Part shown: positions 44,584 to 53,950 of the stretch, in pieces
Layout of the letters: each line of letters begins with the position of its first letter
How positions within the stretch are numbered: the first letter of the stretch is position 1
Source: a virus
Reading direction: 5' to 3' (one strand)
Length of the DNA stretch: 64,000 nt
IMG/VR virus record: IMGVR_UViG_3300020183_000016
Span: 1-64,000 of that record
The notes under the pieces: model-generated
Told to the model about the DNA's origin: nothing
What the model saw: only the letters and a program-made list of their open reading frames with translations
Database searches by the model: none
Position numbers and translations under genes: made by a program

Positions 44584-44633
44584 TAATTACTTTTTTAAAA
44601 AAATAATTAGTTTTAATAAAAAAAATTAAAGTT

Positions 44634-45041
44634 ATGGAATGTAAAACATGTAATCAAAAAAGTAAAAAAGGGGGTAAACAAAATCAAACTATGGATATTA
44701 ATTTAATTCCTGAATCAATTCAGAATGGGAATTATAATGGTAATTTCTTTTTTAAAATCATTGCGTTTTTATCGATAGTGGTTGTATTACCACTAATTAT
44801 TTTAGTTTTAGTTGGACAAATTTTTATGACATTCTTTTTACCAAAGTCTTTACCTAAAGTAAGTAAAAAATTTAAAGACTTTTTTATTGGTATTTTAACT
44901 TCTTATGCGAAATTTAAACATAACAGAGAAGTTAAGAAACGTGAAAGACAATTTAAAGATACAGTTTCTTACAAAGAAAAAAAAGAAAATAAAACTAAAA
45001 CAGAATTTGATGATATAGAAATTTTTGAAAATAAAAAATAA
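44634..45041 (+). CDS. Small membrane-anchored or hydrophobic protein
   Basis: A 135-aa protein with an N-terminal CKTCNQKSKKGG motif (Cys pair), a strong hydrophobic stretch at about 41-72 (IIAFLSIVVVLPLIILVLVG), and a basic then acidic C-terminus. One membrane span is likely. It lies between the gp6-like gene and a giant baseplate gene and has an A-rich start (AAAAAAAATTAAAG). An A/T-only inverted repeat occurs in the gap before it (44584-44609). No family recognised. Confidence 0.7.
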   Translation: MECKTCNQKSKKGGKQNQTMDINLIPESIQNGNYNGNFFFKIIAFLSIVVVLPLIILVLVGQIFMTFFLPKSLPKVSKKFKDFFIGILTSYAKFKHNREVKKRERQFKDTVSYKEKKENKTKTEFDDIEIFENKK

Positions 45042-45064
45042 TAAAAGGATAAAATGATATTAAT

Positions 45065-48000
45065 ATGTCTAAATCATTTAGAATTAGGACAACACCAGGT
45101 AATGACAATGGGTATTTAAAGGTTAATGTTGATCTTAGTCAAAATTATGATCATTTAGAAATATTAAGTTTAAAAATATCACAAAAAGACGATTACCAAA
45201 GTTTTTGTTCTGAATATGGAGTAATTGCGGGTAGGGTTATAATCAATAATGGATTTGGTGTACCAAATGTTAGAGTTTCTATATTTGTACCTGTAGATGA
45301 TAATGATTTACAAGATCCTGTTAAATCATCAATCTATCCTTATACAGAACCATTTCCTGATCAAAAAAATAAAAATGGTATACGATATAATGTATTACCT
45401 AAAAATCAACAAACATTAGATCATACACCTGTTGGTACATTTCCTAAAAAAAGAGAAATATTAGATAATAATACTACTTTAGAAATTTATGAGAAGTATT
45501 ATAAATATACTACTACAACAAATGAGGCGGGAGATTATATTTTATTTGGTGTTCCAGTAGGTGATCATTTCTTACATTATGATATGGATGTAAGTGATAT
45601 AGGGTTTTTATCTGTGAGACCTTTTGAATTAATAGAACAAGGATATAGTGATGATTTATTTAAAGATAGATTTAAATTTAAATCTTCTAATAATTTAGAT
45701 AGTTTACCACAAATTTTTTCTGAAAATATACCTGTAAGAATTGAACCTTATTGGTGTGATAGTTTAAGTGTCGGTAATGGGTTAGGTATAAATAGATATG
45801 ATATCTCTATCGATAATTTAGAATTAGTACCCACTGCCATTTTTATGGGTAGTGTTTTTTCTGACGATGAAAAAGATTCTTTAAATAAGAATTGTAAACC
45901 AGCCAGAGAAATGGGTAAAATGAATGAAGTTATTACTGGTGCAGGTAATATAGAGGCATTAAGGAGAACAGTTGATGGTAGAATAGAAAAATATAGTTTT
46001 AAAGGTAATGGTATTGACGATAATGGTAACTGGTCTTTATTAGTTCCTATGAACATAAGAAAAGTGGTAACTGATGAGTTTGGTAATTTAGTACCTTCTC
46101 CTGATGGAATTAAAGGTGTTGCCACTGAAGGTGATTATAGATTTAGGATTTCTATGGATGCCACTTCTAATGATAAAAGATTAAGACAAAGGGCGAAATT
46201 TTTAGTCCCTAATACAAATAATAATTTTAATTTTAGTGAATATAGTCCCGAAGATTTAAAGAATAGTCAGGATTTTACCATAAACCAACAGTTATCTACA
46301 ATAACTACTGGTACACCGTATGCAAATGATTTAAGAAACCAATATAACTATTTAGAAGAATTTTATCCTTTTAGGTGGAAAAAAGTTTATACTGTAAAAC
46401 AATATATAAGTAGGTATCAAAAATTAGGTGGTAAGAATGGAGATGAGGCAAGAGGTTTTATAGGTATTAAAGATATATTAAATGCGGAAGGTGTTAATAA
46501 ATTCCCAACAAATAGAATTGATATTAATTTAAATCCTTTATATACTATAATATGTCTTATATTAACTTTTTTTGGTCATATAGTAGGATTCATTAATGGG
46601 ATATTAAACATCATTAATGGACTTATAACCCAAATATGCTCAATAAAAATACCTGTTGGGTTGACAATTTATTTAGTTTATTGTTTTAACTTACCAGCTG
46701 GATTTGAATTTTGTAACCAACCATATAAAAATTTATATTGCCCTCAACCAGGTGGAGTTGGTGATTGTGGTGATGGTACGAATGGTTGTGGGAATGAATG
46801 TGCCGCTTCGGGTGGTACAGTATTTACTTTAAAAATTTATATAAAATGGAGATGTATTTTTAGTCCTTTATTGTGTAATAAATGTAAAGGAATATGTCCT
46901 GCTTCTTCTACCCATAGTTGTTGCCCCTCATCCCAAACCAATCCATCATATCCTTATAATGGATGTCCTAGTAATAATGCGACTATACAGGCTTTAGCCA
47001 CTGCAGGTGTCCCTTCTAGTCCACCTTGTTGTAGTAAATGTTGTGTTAAAATACCTCTAATAGGTTTAAAATGTGCAGATGAAGGTTTGGATATAAGGGT
47101 TACTTTAATAAAGAGTCCATTTGGTAATTCACAAGGTTGTAATTCACCATTTGTTGAACCATTTAAATGTTTGAATTGTGGTGGTTTACAAACTGCAGGA
47201 ATTAAAGATTGGGTTTCTTGTGTAATGGAGCCTGTAGCAGTTTTTCTTAGAATGTTGAAATTTGATTTTTATAATGATTGGGTTGGTGGTACTTTATATT
47301 TCCCACTAATTAAAAGAAAATATAAATTAAAAAAATCTAAACGTAAATTTGGACAAATTAAAAAAGATAAATTTTGTGATTTTGATTGTAGAGAAAGAGG
47401 TAACAGTCAAAATTTTCAGGGAGATCCCTCATTTACCCAATGGAGAATTAAAATACCATCGATACTATTTTCTAATCCAACATTAAGTGTTAATGGATGT
47501 AATGCAAAGATAAAAGGTAGAAGAGTTACTGATTGGTATGGTACAGAAGAAAATGATTTACAAACACCTAATTTAAATTTGGCAGTAAAAGAGTTAGAAT
47601 TTAAAGGGAACACTCCATCATTTGATGGTTGTACAATAAAATTTAATTCCTTTACAGACTTTCAAAATACATTTAATGCTCAAGGTATCCCATATGAAAT
47701 AAAAGATAGAGAAGTTCCTGGAGTTCACGGAAAACCTGAGTATGTTGAAACTGATGGCGGAGACGGTACAACTTCTTGGGAAAACATAGGTGGTCACGGT
47801 CACCATAGAAATATTTGTGACGATACAAGAATGATGGAAAGAAAAGAATATTTCAAAACATCTAATGATTGTTCATTATATACTACTAGTTTACCCTCAG
47901 TCGAATTTTTACCTGATAATCAAAATTTCTTTGAGAATATAACCCAACCTGAAGGAGAAACTTCAGATGCGAATGAAGAATCTGAATGCCCAACACCTAC

Positions 48001-49246
48001 TTGTGAACCAGATTGTGGCTCTAATGGTGTTGCACCTTGCGTATATGATGTAACTTCATATAATAATTACATTAAAATAATAAAACATGGTTTAATAACT
48101 TGGTGGGATAATGAAATATATTATACACCATATATTCCTAGTAACGATGTTAAATATAATTTATCAGAATATAAAGCAAATTTAATGTTACCTACCACTA
48201 TTATGGAATTAGGTAGTAGTGTTTTTTGCGATATAGATGACATACCTTTTATTTTAAACGATATCCCAACAACTACATTCAATGTTAGTTATGAAGAATT
48301 TAAAACTAAATTGGGTAGTGCCACACCATACTTAAATGGTAATATTAAAGAAATTAAAAAATTTGATGATAAAAAAGATTTATCACTTAATTTAAGGGCA
48401 TATGTAGAATTTAGTTGTTTTAGTACAGTTTGTTCTAATATTGCGGCAACAGTAAATCAATCACAAGTTGGTGTTGAAATTATCGATGCAAATGATATTG
48501 GTATAGAAATAGGTAATTGTTTTTTACGTTTCAATCATGATACTGATGTAAGAAATTATTTTTGTAGAAGATTTAATGGTTATAAAGCTTCTAACTTAAA
48601 ATTTCATCATATGAGACCCGGTTCAATAGAATTTAATAATGACTACCAAACATATCAACCATTAACTTTAACAGATGGTACACCACTTTATTATAATTTA
48701 GATGGTGAAATAATTTTATCAGAATATAATGATGGTGATTCATTTATAACAGGTGATGCGTGTGGTTATTATAAAACAAATGGTAGTGTCGATTATTTTT
48801 ATGGTTTAGCGCCAGGTCAAACCTCATCTTATGTAAATTACCCTAATGGTGGCTCTTTAAATTTTGGGCAAACCGCAAATGGTGGTATTGATGAAACTGA
48901 TGATGGATTAAATGGTTTAGACACAATTAAAGGTATTAAATTTAACAGAACACAAACCCCTTATTATCTTTATTTTGGTTTAGTACCAGGAAAGACTGCA
49001 TTGCATAAAACCGTTTCACTATTTTTTGCAGATAAAATAAATGCTACAACACTTAAAGGTATTGGTCCATCTAATTCTACTGTTGATGAGAATATTAATA
49101 ATTCTCCTAATGTTGGGAATGAGAATCAAAATCCATTTACTATTTATAAAACTTGTTTAGGTGAAACTTTATTACAACAAGTTGAGGTAGGTTCACCACC
49201 AATACTAACAAATACTAATTTTAGTGGAAATTTTCAAACTGATTAA
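45065..49246 (+). CDS. Large baseplate or fibre-network protein with cysteine-rich insert
   Basis: A 1393-aa protein directly in the baseplate cluster. T4 has gp7 at this place after gp6, but I see only positional support for that name. Residues about 49-175 look like a carboxypeptidase-regulatory-type beta sandwich (GVIAGRVIINNGFGVPNVRV, then TTTTNEAGDYILFGVPVG). At about 495-560 there is a hydrophobic stretch (LYTIICLILTFFGHIVGFIN) and then a region to about 720 with over twenty cysteines, including CC pairs (SCCPS, PPCCSKCCVK). The rest is beta-rich. Cysteine clusters in an intracellularly assembled particle suggest metal binding or late disulfide formation. Confidence 0.65.
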   Translation: MSKSFRIRTTPGNDNGYLKVNVDLSQNYDHLEILSLKISQKDDYQSFCSEYGVIAGRVIINNGFGVPNVRVSIFVPVDDNDLQDPVKSSIYPYTEPFPDQKNKNGIRYNVLPKNQQTLDHTPVGTFPKKREILDNNTTLEIYEKYYKYTTTTNEAGDYILFGVPVGDHFLHYDMDVSDIGFLSVRPFELIEQGYSDDLFKDRFKFKSSNNLDSLPQIFSENIPVRIEPYWCDSLSVGNGLGINRYDISIDNLELVPTAIFMGSVFSDDEKDSLNKNCKPAREMGKMNEVITGAGNIEALRRTVDGRIEKYSFKGNGIDDNGNWSLLVPMNIRKVVTDEFGNLVPSPDGIKGVATEGDYRFRISMDATSNDKRLRQRAKFLVPNTNNNFNFSEYSPEDLKNSQDFTINQQLSTITTGTPYANDLRNQYNYLEEFYPFRWKKVYTVKQYISRYQKLGGKNGDEARGFIGIKDILNAEGVNKFPTNRIDINLNPLYTIICLILTFFGHIVGFINGILNIINGLITQICSIKIPVGLTIYLVYCFNLPAGFEFCNQPYKNLYCPQPGGVGDCGDGTNGCGNECAASGGTVFTLKIYIKWRCIFSPLLCNKCKGICPASSTHSCCPSSQTNPSYPYNGCPSNNATIQALATAGVPSSPPCCSKCCVKIPLIGLKCADEGLDIRVTLIKSPFGNSQGCNSPFVEPFKCLNCGGLQTAGIKDWVSCVMEPVAVFLRMLKFDFYNDWVGGTLYFPLIKRKYKLKKSKRKFGQIKKDKFCDFDCRERGNSQNFQGDPSFTQWRIKIPSILFSNPTLSVNGCNAKIKGRRVTDWYGTEENDLQTPNLNLAVKELEFKGNTPSFDGCTIKFNSFTDFQNTFNAQGIPYEIKDREVPGVHGKPEYVETDGGDGTTSWENIGGHGHHRNICDDTRMMERKEYFKTSNDCSLYTTSLPSVEFLPDNQNFFENITQPEGETSDANEESECPTPTCEPDCGSNGVAPCVYDVTSYNNYIKIIKHGLITWWDNEIYYTPYIPSNDVKYNLSEYKANLMLPTTIMELGSSVFCDIDDIPFILNDIPTTTFNVSYEEFKTKLGSATPYLNGNIKEIKKFDDKKDLSLNLRAYVEFSCFSTVCSNIAATVNQSQVGVEIIDANDIGIEIGNCFLRFNHDTDVRNYFCRRFNGYKASNLKFHHMRPGSIEFNNDYQTYQPLTLTDGTPLYYNLDGEIILSEYNDGDSFITGDACGYYKTNGSVDYFYGLAPGQTSSYVNYPNGGSLNFGQTANGGIDETDDGLNGLDTIKGIKFNRTQTPYYLYFGLVPGKTALHKTVSLFFADKINATTLKGIGPSNSTVDENINNSPNVGNENQNPFTIYKTCLGETLLQQVEVGSPPILTNTNFSGNFQTD

Positions 49247-49248
49247 AA

Positions 49249-51264
49249 ATGGAAGATACAAATAAAATATTATTAAATAGTGTTAGATTACCTAATAATG
49301 TAAATGTAGATACACAAATACAATTTGGTTTAGAAAATGTTAATAAACCTATACCACTTAATAAAGTTGATACAACAGTAAGTCAGTTTGAACAATTCGA
49401 AAAGGAAAGAAGAGAAAGTGGTATATATAGATTTTATGGCGTAGTTAAACCAGTTATAAGTAACACTATTTTTAATGAAAATATAAAAATTTATAGGAAT
49501 CAAAACCAAAATATTGTAAGTAAACCAATTTTAAGTAGTGCAATATTTGAGAAAGATGGCTGGATAGGTTATTATAATGATGAACCTGATGAAGATGCGT
49601 TACAATTTAATGATAACAAAAGTGCGTTATGCGAATTCTTCCCATTTGATCCTGGTTATGATAGATTAAATTTTTTGGATAGTGATGGTATTCAGAATTT
49701 TTTATTGAAAATAACATACCCGTTTAAAAGTAAAGATATAGTTATAGTTAAAAATGGTGCAAATATTTCATTAAAAGACGGAATACCAATTATAGAACAG
49801 TTTACAATCAAACTTAATGGTAGAAAATATACTGGTTTTAGAACTGCAATGAATCACGGATTAATAGATGGTGATAGAATAAGTTTATTAAACTTTATTG
49901 ATAACACACTAAATAATACTTTAAATTTAGGGGTAAAACCTTTTAAAGTTTTTAAATTAGGTAACCAAACTAATGATAATAAACTTAGAACTTTTGTAAT
50001 TGATGTTAATCCATCGGATATAAGTTTTACTGTTGGTATTAGTACAGTTAAAAGAGTAGTTAGAAATAAACCATCATCTTATTATGTTAGACAATTTAAA
50101 TCTTTAACTAGTTCTGATTATAAAGATTATGATATATACCCTGCCGCATATGGGGTTACATATTTTAATGACGATGTTGCGGCATTTAATTTTAAAAAAG
50201 ACGTTGATGTTAATGGATTAGTAGATAATTTAAATAGACCATTAAGTGAATTATATTTGACTATTGTAAAAAATGATAACGATAACGATCCAACATCGAT
50301 TAATACACAATATTGGCAATATAAACAACAAAATTTACCGACACCATTTAATACAAGATTTTGGACTAAGATTTCCGCAGGTTATCTATTAGAAAATGAT
50401 ACAAATGTAAACTATAATGTAAGATCATATGGTGATACTAATTTTGTTGGTTCATTCTATTATGAAAATATAGATGAATCAGATGATATTTTTGATGGTG
50501 ATATTGTAGAATATAATGAAAATGAATTATTGGAAAGAAGGTTAGAAGTAATATACCATAGAATTAATACAGTTTATAGAGAAAGATTAAATGAAATAGA
50601 TAATACAAAAGAAAATAAAACAGAGGGTTATATATATTCACCTTTTAATTTAATACAAATTAGAGAATTTGCGAATTTTATAAATCCAGTAGTTAATTTA
50701 CAATCTATTATTGATAAATATAACATTACTAACCCAACAGATTTAGTTAAGTTAAGAAAATCATTTAGAATACCTGATTATGCGACAGAGATTTCTCCAA
50801 ACGTGTTTAAATGGAGAGATTTATTAGAAATAGGTGAAATAGATAGTACTGGTAATGGAGTAGATTACCCATTTGAAGATGGGGCACATTACCTATATTT
50901 AGATAAAAGATTTTATTTCCAAAGGCAAGATCCGCCATGTGAATTTCTATTGATATCGGAAACTCTTACATTAGGGGCATCTGATGTAAATAACGTAAAT
51001 CAAAATAAATTTTTAAAATTAATAGAAGATCCTACTTTTTTACGATATACTTTTACTTCTGGTACATTAGTATCTAATATTGTTAATGCTGGTGGATCAG
51101 ATGGTTTATTAAATTTAGTTAATTATAATGGTTTTATACCTATTGAGTTGGAGGTGACTTTAGGGGATTATATTGGTGACTATGAATTAGGTAAAAGAGA
51201 TATTGGTGGTGGGTGTATTGATTTCTCAGTATTAAAAGAAAAAGAAATTGACGATGTTTGTTGA
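49249..51264 (+). CDS. Baseplate-associated structural protein, unknown
   Basis: A 671-aa protein starting 2 bases after the previous stop. Composition and spacing suggest a virion protein: beta-rich, Asn/Asp-rich, with an N-terminal arm (NSVRLPNNVNVDTQIQFGLE). No domain recognised. It ends in TGA-TAA, overlapping the next gene by 11 bases (ATGTTTGTTGA), so translation is coupled. Confidence 0.7.
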   Translation: MEDTNKILLNSVRLPNNVNVDTQIQFGLENVNKPIPLNKVDTTVSQFEQFEKERRESGIYRFYGVVKPVISNTIFNENIKIYRNQNQNIVSKPILSSAIFEKDGWIGYYNDEPDEDALQFNDNKSALCEFFPFDPGYDRLNFLDSDGIQNFLLKITYPFKSKDIVIVKNGANISLKDGIPIIEQFTIKLNGRKYTGFRTAMNHGLIDGDRISLLNFIDNTLNNTLNLGVKPFKVFKLGNQTNDNKLRTFVIDVNPSDISFTVGISTVKRVVRNKPSSYYVRQFKSLTSSDYKDYDIYPAAYGVTYFNDDVAAFNFKKDVDVNGLVDNLNRPLSELYLTIVKNDNDNDPTSINTQYWQYKQQNLPTPFNTRFWTKISAGYLLENDTNVNYNVRSYGDTNFVGSFYYENIDESDDIFDGDIVEYNENELLERRLEVIYHRINTVYRERLNEIDNTKENKTEGYIYSPFNLIQIREFANFINPVVNLQSIIDKYNITNPTDLVKLRKSFRIPDYATEISPNVFKWRDLLEIGEIDSTGNGVDYPFEDGAHYLYLDKRFYFQRQDPPCEFLLISETLTLGASDVNNVNQNKFLKLIEDPTFLRYTFTSGTLVSNIVNAGGSDGLLNLVNYNGFIPIELEVTLGDYIGDYELGKRDIGGGCIDFSVLKEKEIDDVC

Positions 51265-52138
51265 TAAAAGAAAAATATTGATTGATAAAATTGGTAGTGG
51301 AACTACTATTGATATCGCATTGGGTACAAATTTTTTTCCTGTTGATAATGCAGAACTAATACAAGATAAATTTGTAGATGAAGAAGTAGAAAATTCTATA
51401 AATCCGATAATAGATTATAAAAAAGTTATTTTTAAACCCGCAGATAATAATTGGAATTTAATAAGTAAGTTTAAAATAAATTTAAATTTTTATACACCAG
51501 AAAGTATTGCGTTAGGTGCACCTCTACATAGGGGAACAGGTGCGGTACCTGGTTTATATAAAGATATTGGTTTTATATTTGATGATATTTTTTGTAGAAC
51601 TAATAGATTTATAAATAGTTTTATAAGATTTTCACTTTTTGATAAACCTTATAGTGGACAAAATGAATTACTTTCATTTTATGATGTTTATGTGCAGGTA
51701 GGTAAAGAACAAGAAAATTCATTCGGGTTTGTCTTACCCATAGATGATTGTCCTATAACTTTTACTTTAGGTGATCCTGTAACACAACCAGAAGAAATAA
51801 ATGAAGGATTTCAAATATATTGGTTTAAGGATTTAGTTGATACCGCACCTAATCAAGAATATATTATTTATGGTGCAGTGCAATTTAACAATGCTGGTAA
51901 TGGTAAAACATATGATATGGCAGCATCTAAAACCATTAACCCAAATAATATAACAATAACTAGTTTAGAAGGTGAAAATGGTATTTTTTATTTAAAAATT
52001 ATTCTTAAAAATGATAATGGAATATATAAATACAAATTTTCACCTAATGCTAAACAATTACAATTACCTCCAGGTGTTAATCTAAACCCATCAAACGGTG
52101 GAATTCCTACACTAACATTTTGGCAAATCACTCCTTAG
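51254..52138 (+). CDS. Baseplate-associated structural protein, unknown
   Basis: A 294-aa protein. The start is taken as ATG 51254 (MFVDKRKILIDKI); a TTG two codons upstream is less likely. It has a beta-rich body with two cysteines near 114 and 171. The centre (FIFDDIFCRTNRFINSFIRF, then SLFDKPYSGQNELLSFYDVY) may be an interface. No family recognised. Part of a run of five tightly spaced genes. Confidence 0.7.
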   Translation: MFVDKRKILIDKIGSGTTIDIALGTNFFPVDNAELIQDKFVDEEVENSINPIIDYKKVIFKPADNNWNLISKFKINLNFYTPESIALGAPLHRGTGAVPGLYKDIGFIFDDIFCRTNRFINSFIRFSLFDKPYSGQNELLSFYDVYVQVGKEQENSFGFVLPIDDCPITFTLGDPVTQPEEINEGFQIYWFKDLVDTAPNQEYIIYGAVQFNNAGNGKTYDMAASKTINPNNITITSLEGENGIFYLKIILKNDNGIYKYKFSPNAKQLQLPPGVNLNPSNGGIPTLTFWQITP

Positions 52139-52147
52139 ATATTTATA
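52139..52147 (+). promoter_or_regulatory. ATATTTATA element
   Basis: Exact copy directly at the end of the previous gene (stop 52136-52138), 6 bases before the ATG at 52154. Confidence 0.3.
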
Positions 52148-52153
52148 AATGAT

Positions 52154-53029
52154 ATGGAAATAATAAGGAAAAAAAGAAATTTAGAAAATTATACTATAAG
52201 AAGTATACCTAAAAGTGTTTTGATAAAAAATTCTGAAGGTAAAACTATAATAGATGAAACAAACCCTAATTATTATTATGGTAAAATACCTAATTTTAAA
52301 ATAGATAAAGAAGGTAACTTTATTTTAGATTCTTTTGGACAAAAAATACCTAATACTATCGATATAAATGTTTTTCTAAAACAAGATATTGATGACATGG
52401 GGTTATTTACTGATGAATCATTTATACCAAAAAATCCGTCATTAATTAATAAACCTGTTGGTTTTAATTCTTTTGAATACGGTAGATTGGCGGGTGCACC
52501 ATTAAATTTTTATTTTAGTCCTGTTGCTACTATAACTGGCACTACTGATGATGGGTTACTTAAACAGGTTAAATCTTATAGAAAAGATATTAACGGAAAT
52601 GATATATATGTCACAAATTTAAATGTTTCTGATGATCCTAAAAATATATTTAATGGGGTTATAAATGATAGTTTAACAGAAACTACATATAAAATAGGTT
52701 CATTGGTAAATGATATACAAAATACAGGTGTTTTTTATAAAACATTTAAAGATGAATACCAAAAATCAATAGATGAATACGGTAAAGAAATAAGTTATAA
52801 TAAAACAGAATTTATAGCTTCAAATGGTGGATGGAATCAATTTAATACATCTATTAACGCAAATACAAAAAAAGAAGAATATTTAGGTGTAGTTTTTAAA
52901 CCAGAAGTTAAGAGTGTGGTATTTATAAATAGAGGTATTGCTGATATATTTGAAAGACACGCAATTTTATCAGAAATCAAATCAACTAATGACATTGACA
53001 CAAATAGAGGTGGATTTATAAGAATATAA
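52154..53029 (+). CDS. Baseplate-associated structural protein, unknown
   Basis: A 291-aa protein with a basic start (MEIIRKKRNLENYTIRSIPK) and a mixed body; the centre contains GRLAGAPLNFYFSPVATITG. The start does not fit the leader pattern closely, because no (I/L)xE occurs in the right place. The C-terminus (SVVFINRGIADIFERHAILS) looks helical and conserved. Context places it in the baseplate or fibre-attachment network. Confidence 0.65.
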   Translation: MEIIRKKRNLENYTIRSIPKSVLIKNSEGKTIIDETNPNYYYGKIPNFKIDKEGNFILDSFGQKIPNTIDINVFLKQDIDDMGLFTDESFIPKNPSLINKPVGFNSFEYGRLAGAPLNFYFSPVATITGTTDDGLLKQVKSYRKDINGNDIYVTNLNVSDDPKNIFNGVINDSLTETTYKIGSLVNDIQNTGVFYKTFKDEYQKSIDEYGKEISYNKTEFIASNGGWNQFNTSINANTKKEEYLGVVFKPEVKSVVFINRGIADIFERHAILSEIKSTNDIDTNRGGFIRI

Positions 53030-53039
53030 AAATAAAGTT

Positions 53040-53942
53040 ATGGCAACAGGAAATTATGGAACAATAAGACCAGCAGATGTATCAGTAGAAGATGTAGAAA
53101 TTTTTTACAGTTATACACCTAATAGAGAATCAATAACATCGGTAGAGTTATTTCCTTTGGACCCTGCACAAGTATTGATACCCGCATCAAATCCTAGTAA
53201 TATAAGTGAAATATTTGGTGGATTATACACATTAAAACTACCTACATCAGTTTTTGGGGCAAAAGGTTATTATAATATTATTATACGACCAAAACAAATT
53301 AGAGCCATAATACAAGATTGTGCGGTTCTTATTGATAATCAAGATGTGAAGGGAATAGTCTTTAATATAAATCAAATACCATTAGAGTTTCAAAATAGAT
53401 TTGAGAATGGTAACTTAGTTGGGTATAGGATAGAATATCTTAAAGAACAAACTGGTACTGGACAAGACAAAATTCAAAATTTATTTAGGATAGTCACATC
53501 AAATAATAGGGCATTACCCATTACACAAAATCAAGGTAATTCAAATGCGTCACAAGCTTATACATTTAACGACAATTCAACAAGTGTTTTTTGTACAGTT
53601 ACTCCAGCTTCCGCACCATCAATAAAACCAAATGCGACTCCTTTTATTGGTAATCCACAACAAGAAGTTATTATTACAAATACGTTTTTTAATCCAGTTA
53701 TGTTGGAAATAGAGATGGTAGAGTTTGATGAAGAAACTTTAGCATATGCATTATTCTCCAACCAAACAAAATCTTTGGAAGATGGTATTTATACTATATA
53801 CAATTTCGGTAATGAAATTTATAGACAATACAATTTATATGAAGTTAAAGATCAATTTACAGGTAAACCATTGTATGAAGTTAGAGAACAGAAGTTTACT
53901 ATTGATCCAACAAAAGATTTTGATGACATAACTAATTTTTAA
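53040..53942 (+). CDS. Tail or baseplate structural protein, unknown
   Basis: A 300-aa protein. It has a beta-rich N-terminal half (VELFPLDPAQVLIPASNPSN, then KGYYNIIIRPKQIRAIIQD), a central Asn/Ser/Thr-rich loop, and a C-terminal part ending in YNLYEVKDQFTGKPLYEVRE. It is 10 bases after the previous gene and 8 bases before the 2818-aa gene, so all are probably one transcript. It may form an adaptor for the giant protein; that is inferred from position only. Confidence 0.65.
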   Translation: MATGNYGTIRPADVSVEDVEIFYSYTPNRESITSVELFPLDPAQVLIPASNPSNISEIFGGLYTLKLPTSVFGAKGYYNIIIRPKQIRAIIQDCAVLIDNQDVKGIVFNINQIPLEFQNRFENGNLVGYRIEYLKEQTGTGQDKIQNLFRIVTSNNRALPITQNQGNSNASQAYTFNDNSTSVFCTVTPASAPSIKPNATPFIGNPQQEVIITNTFFNPVMLEIEMVEFDEETLAYALFSNQTKSLEDGIYTIYNFGNEIYRQYNLYEVKDQFTGKPLYEVREQKFTIDPTKDFDDITNF

Positions 53943-53950
53943 AAACCTAA

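Noticed and set aside
44584-44609. Terminator after the gp6-like gene
   Set aside because: The 13-bp inverted repeat is purely A/T except for one mismatched base and has no GC stem; such palindromes are common in this DNA.
51248-51253. TTG start for the gene at 51254
   Set aside because: An ATG two codons later gives the usual overlap with the upstream stop and needs no rare start.
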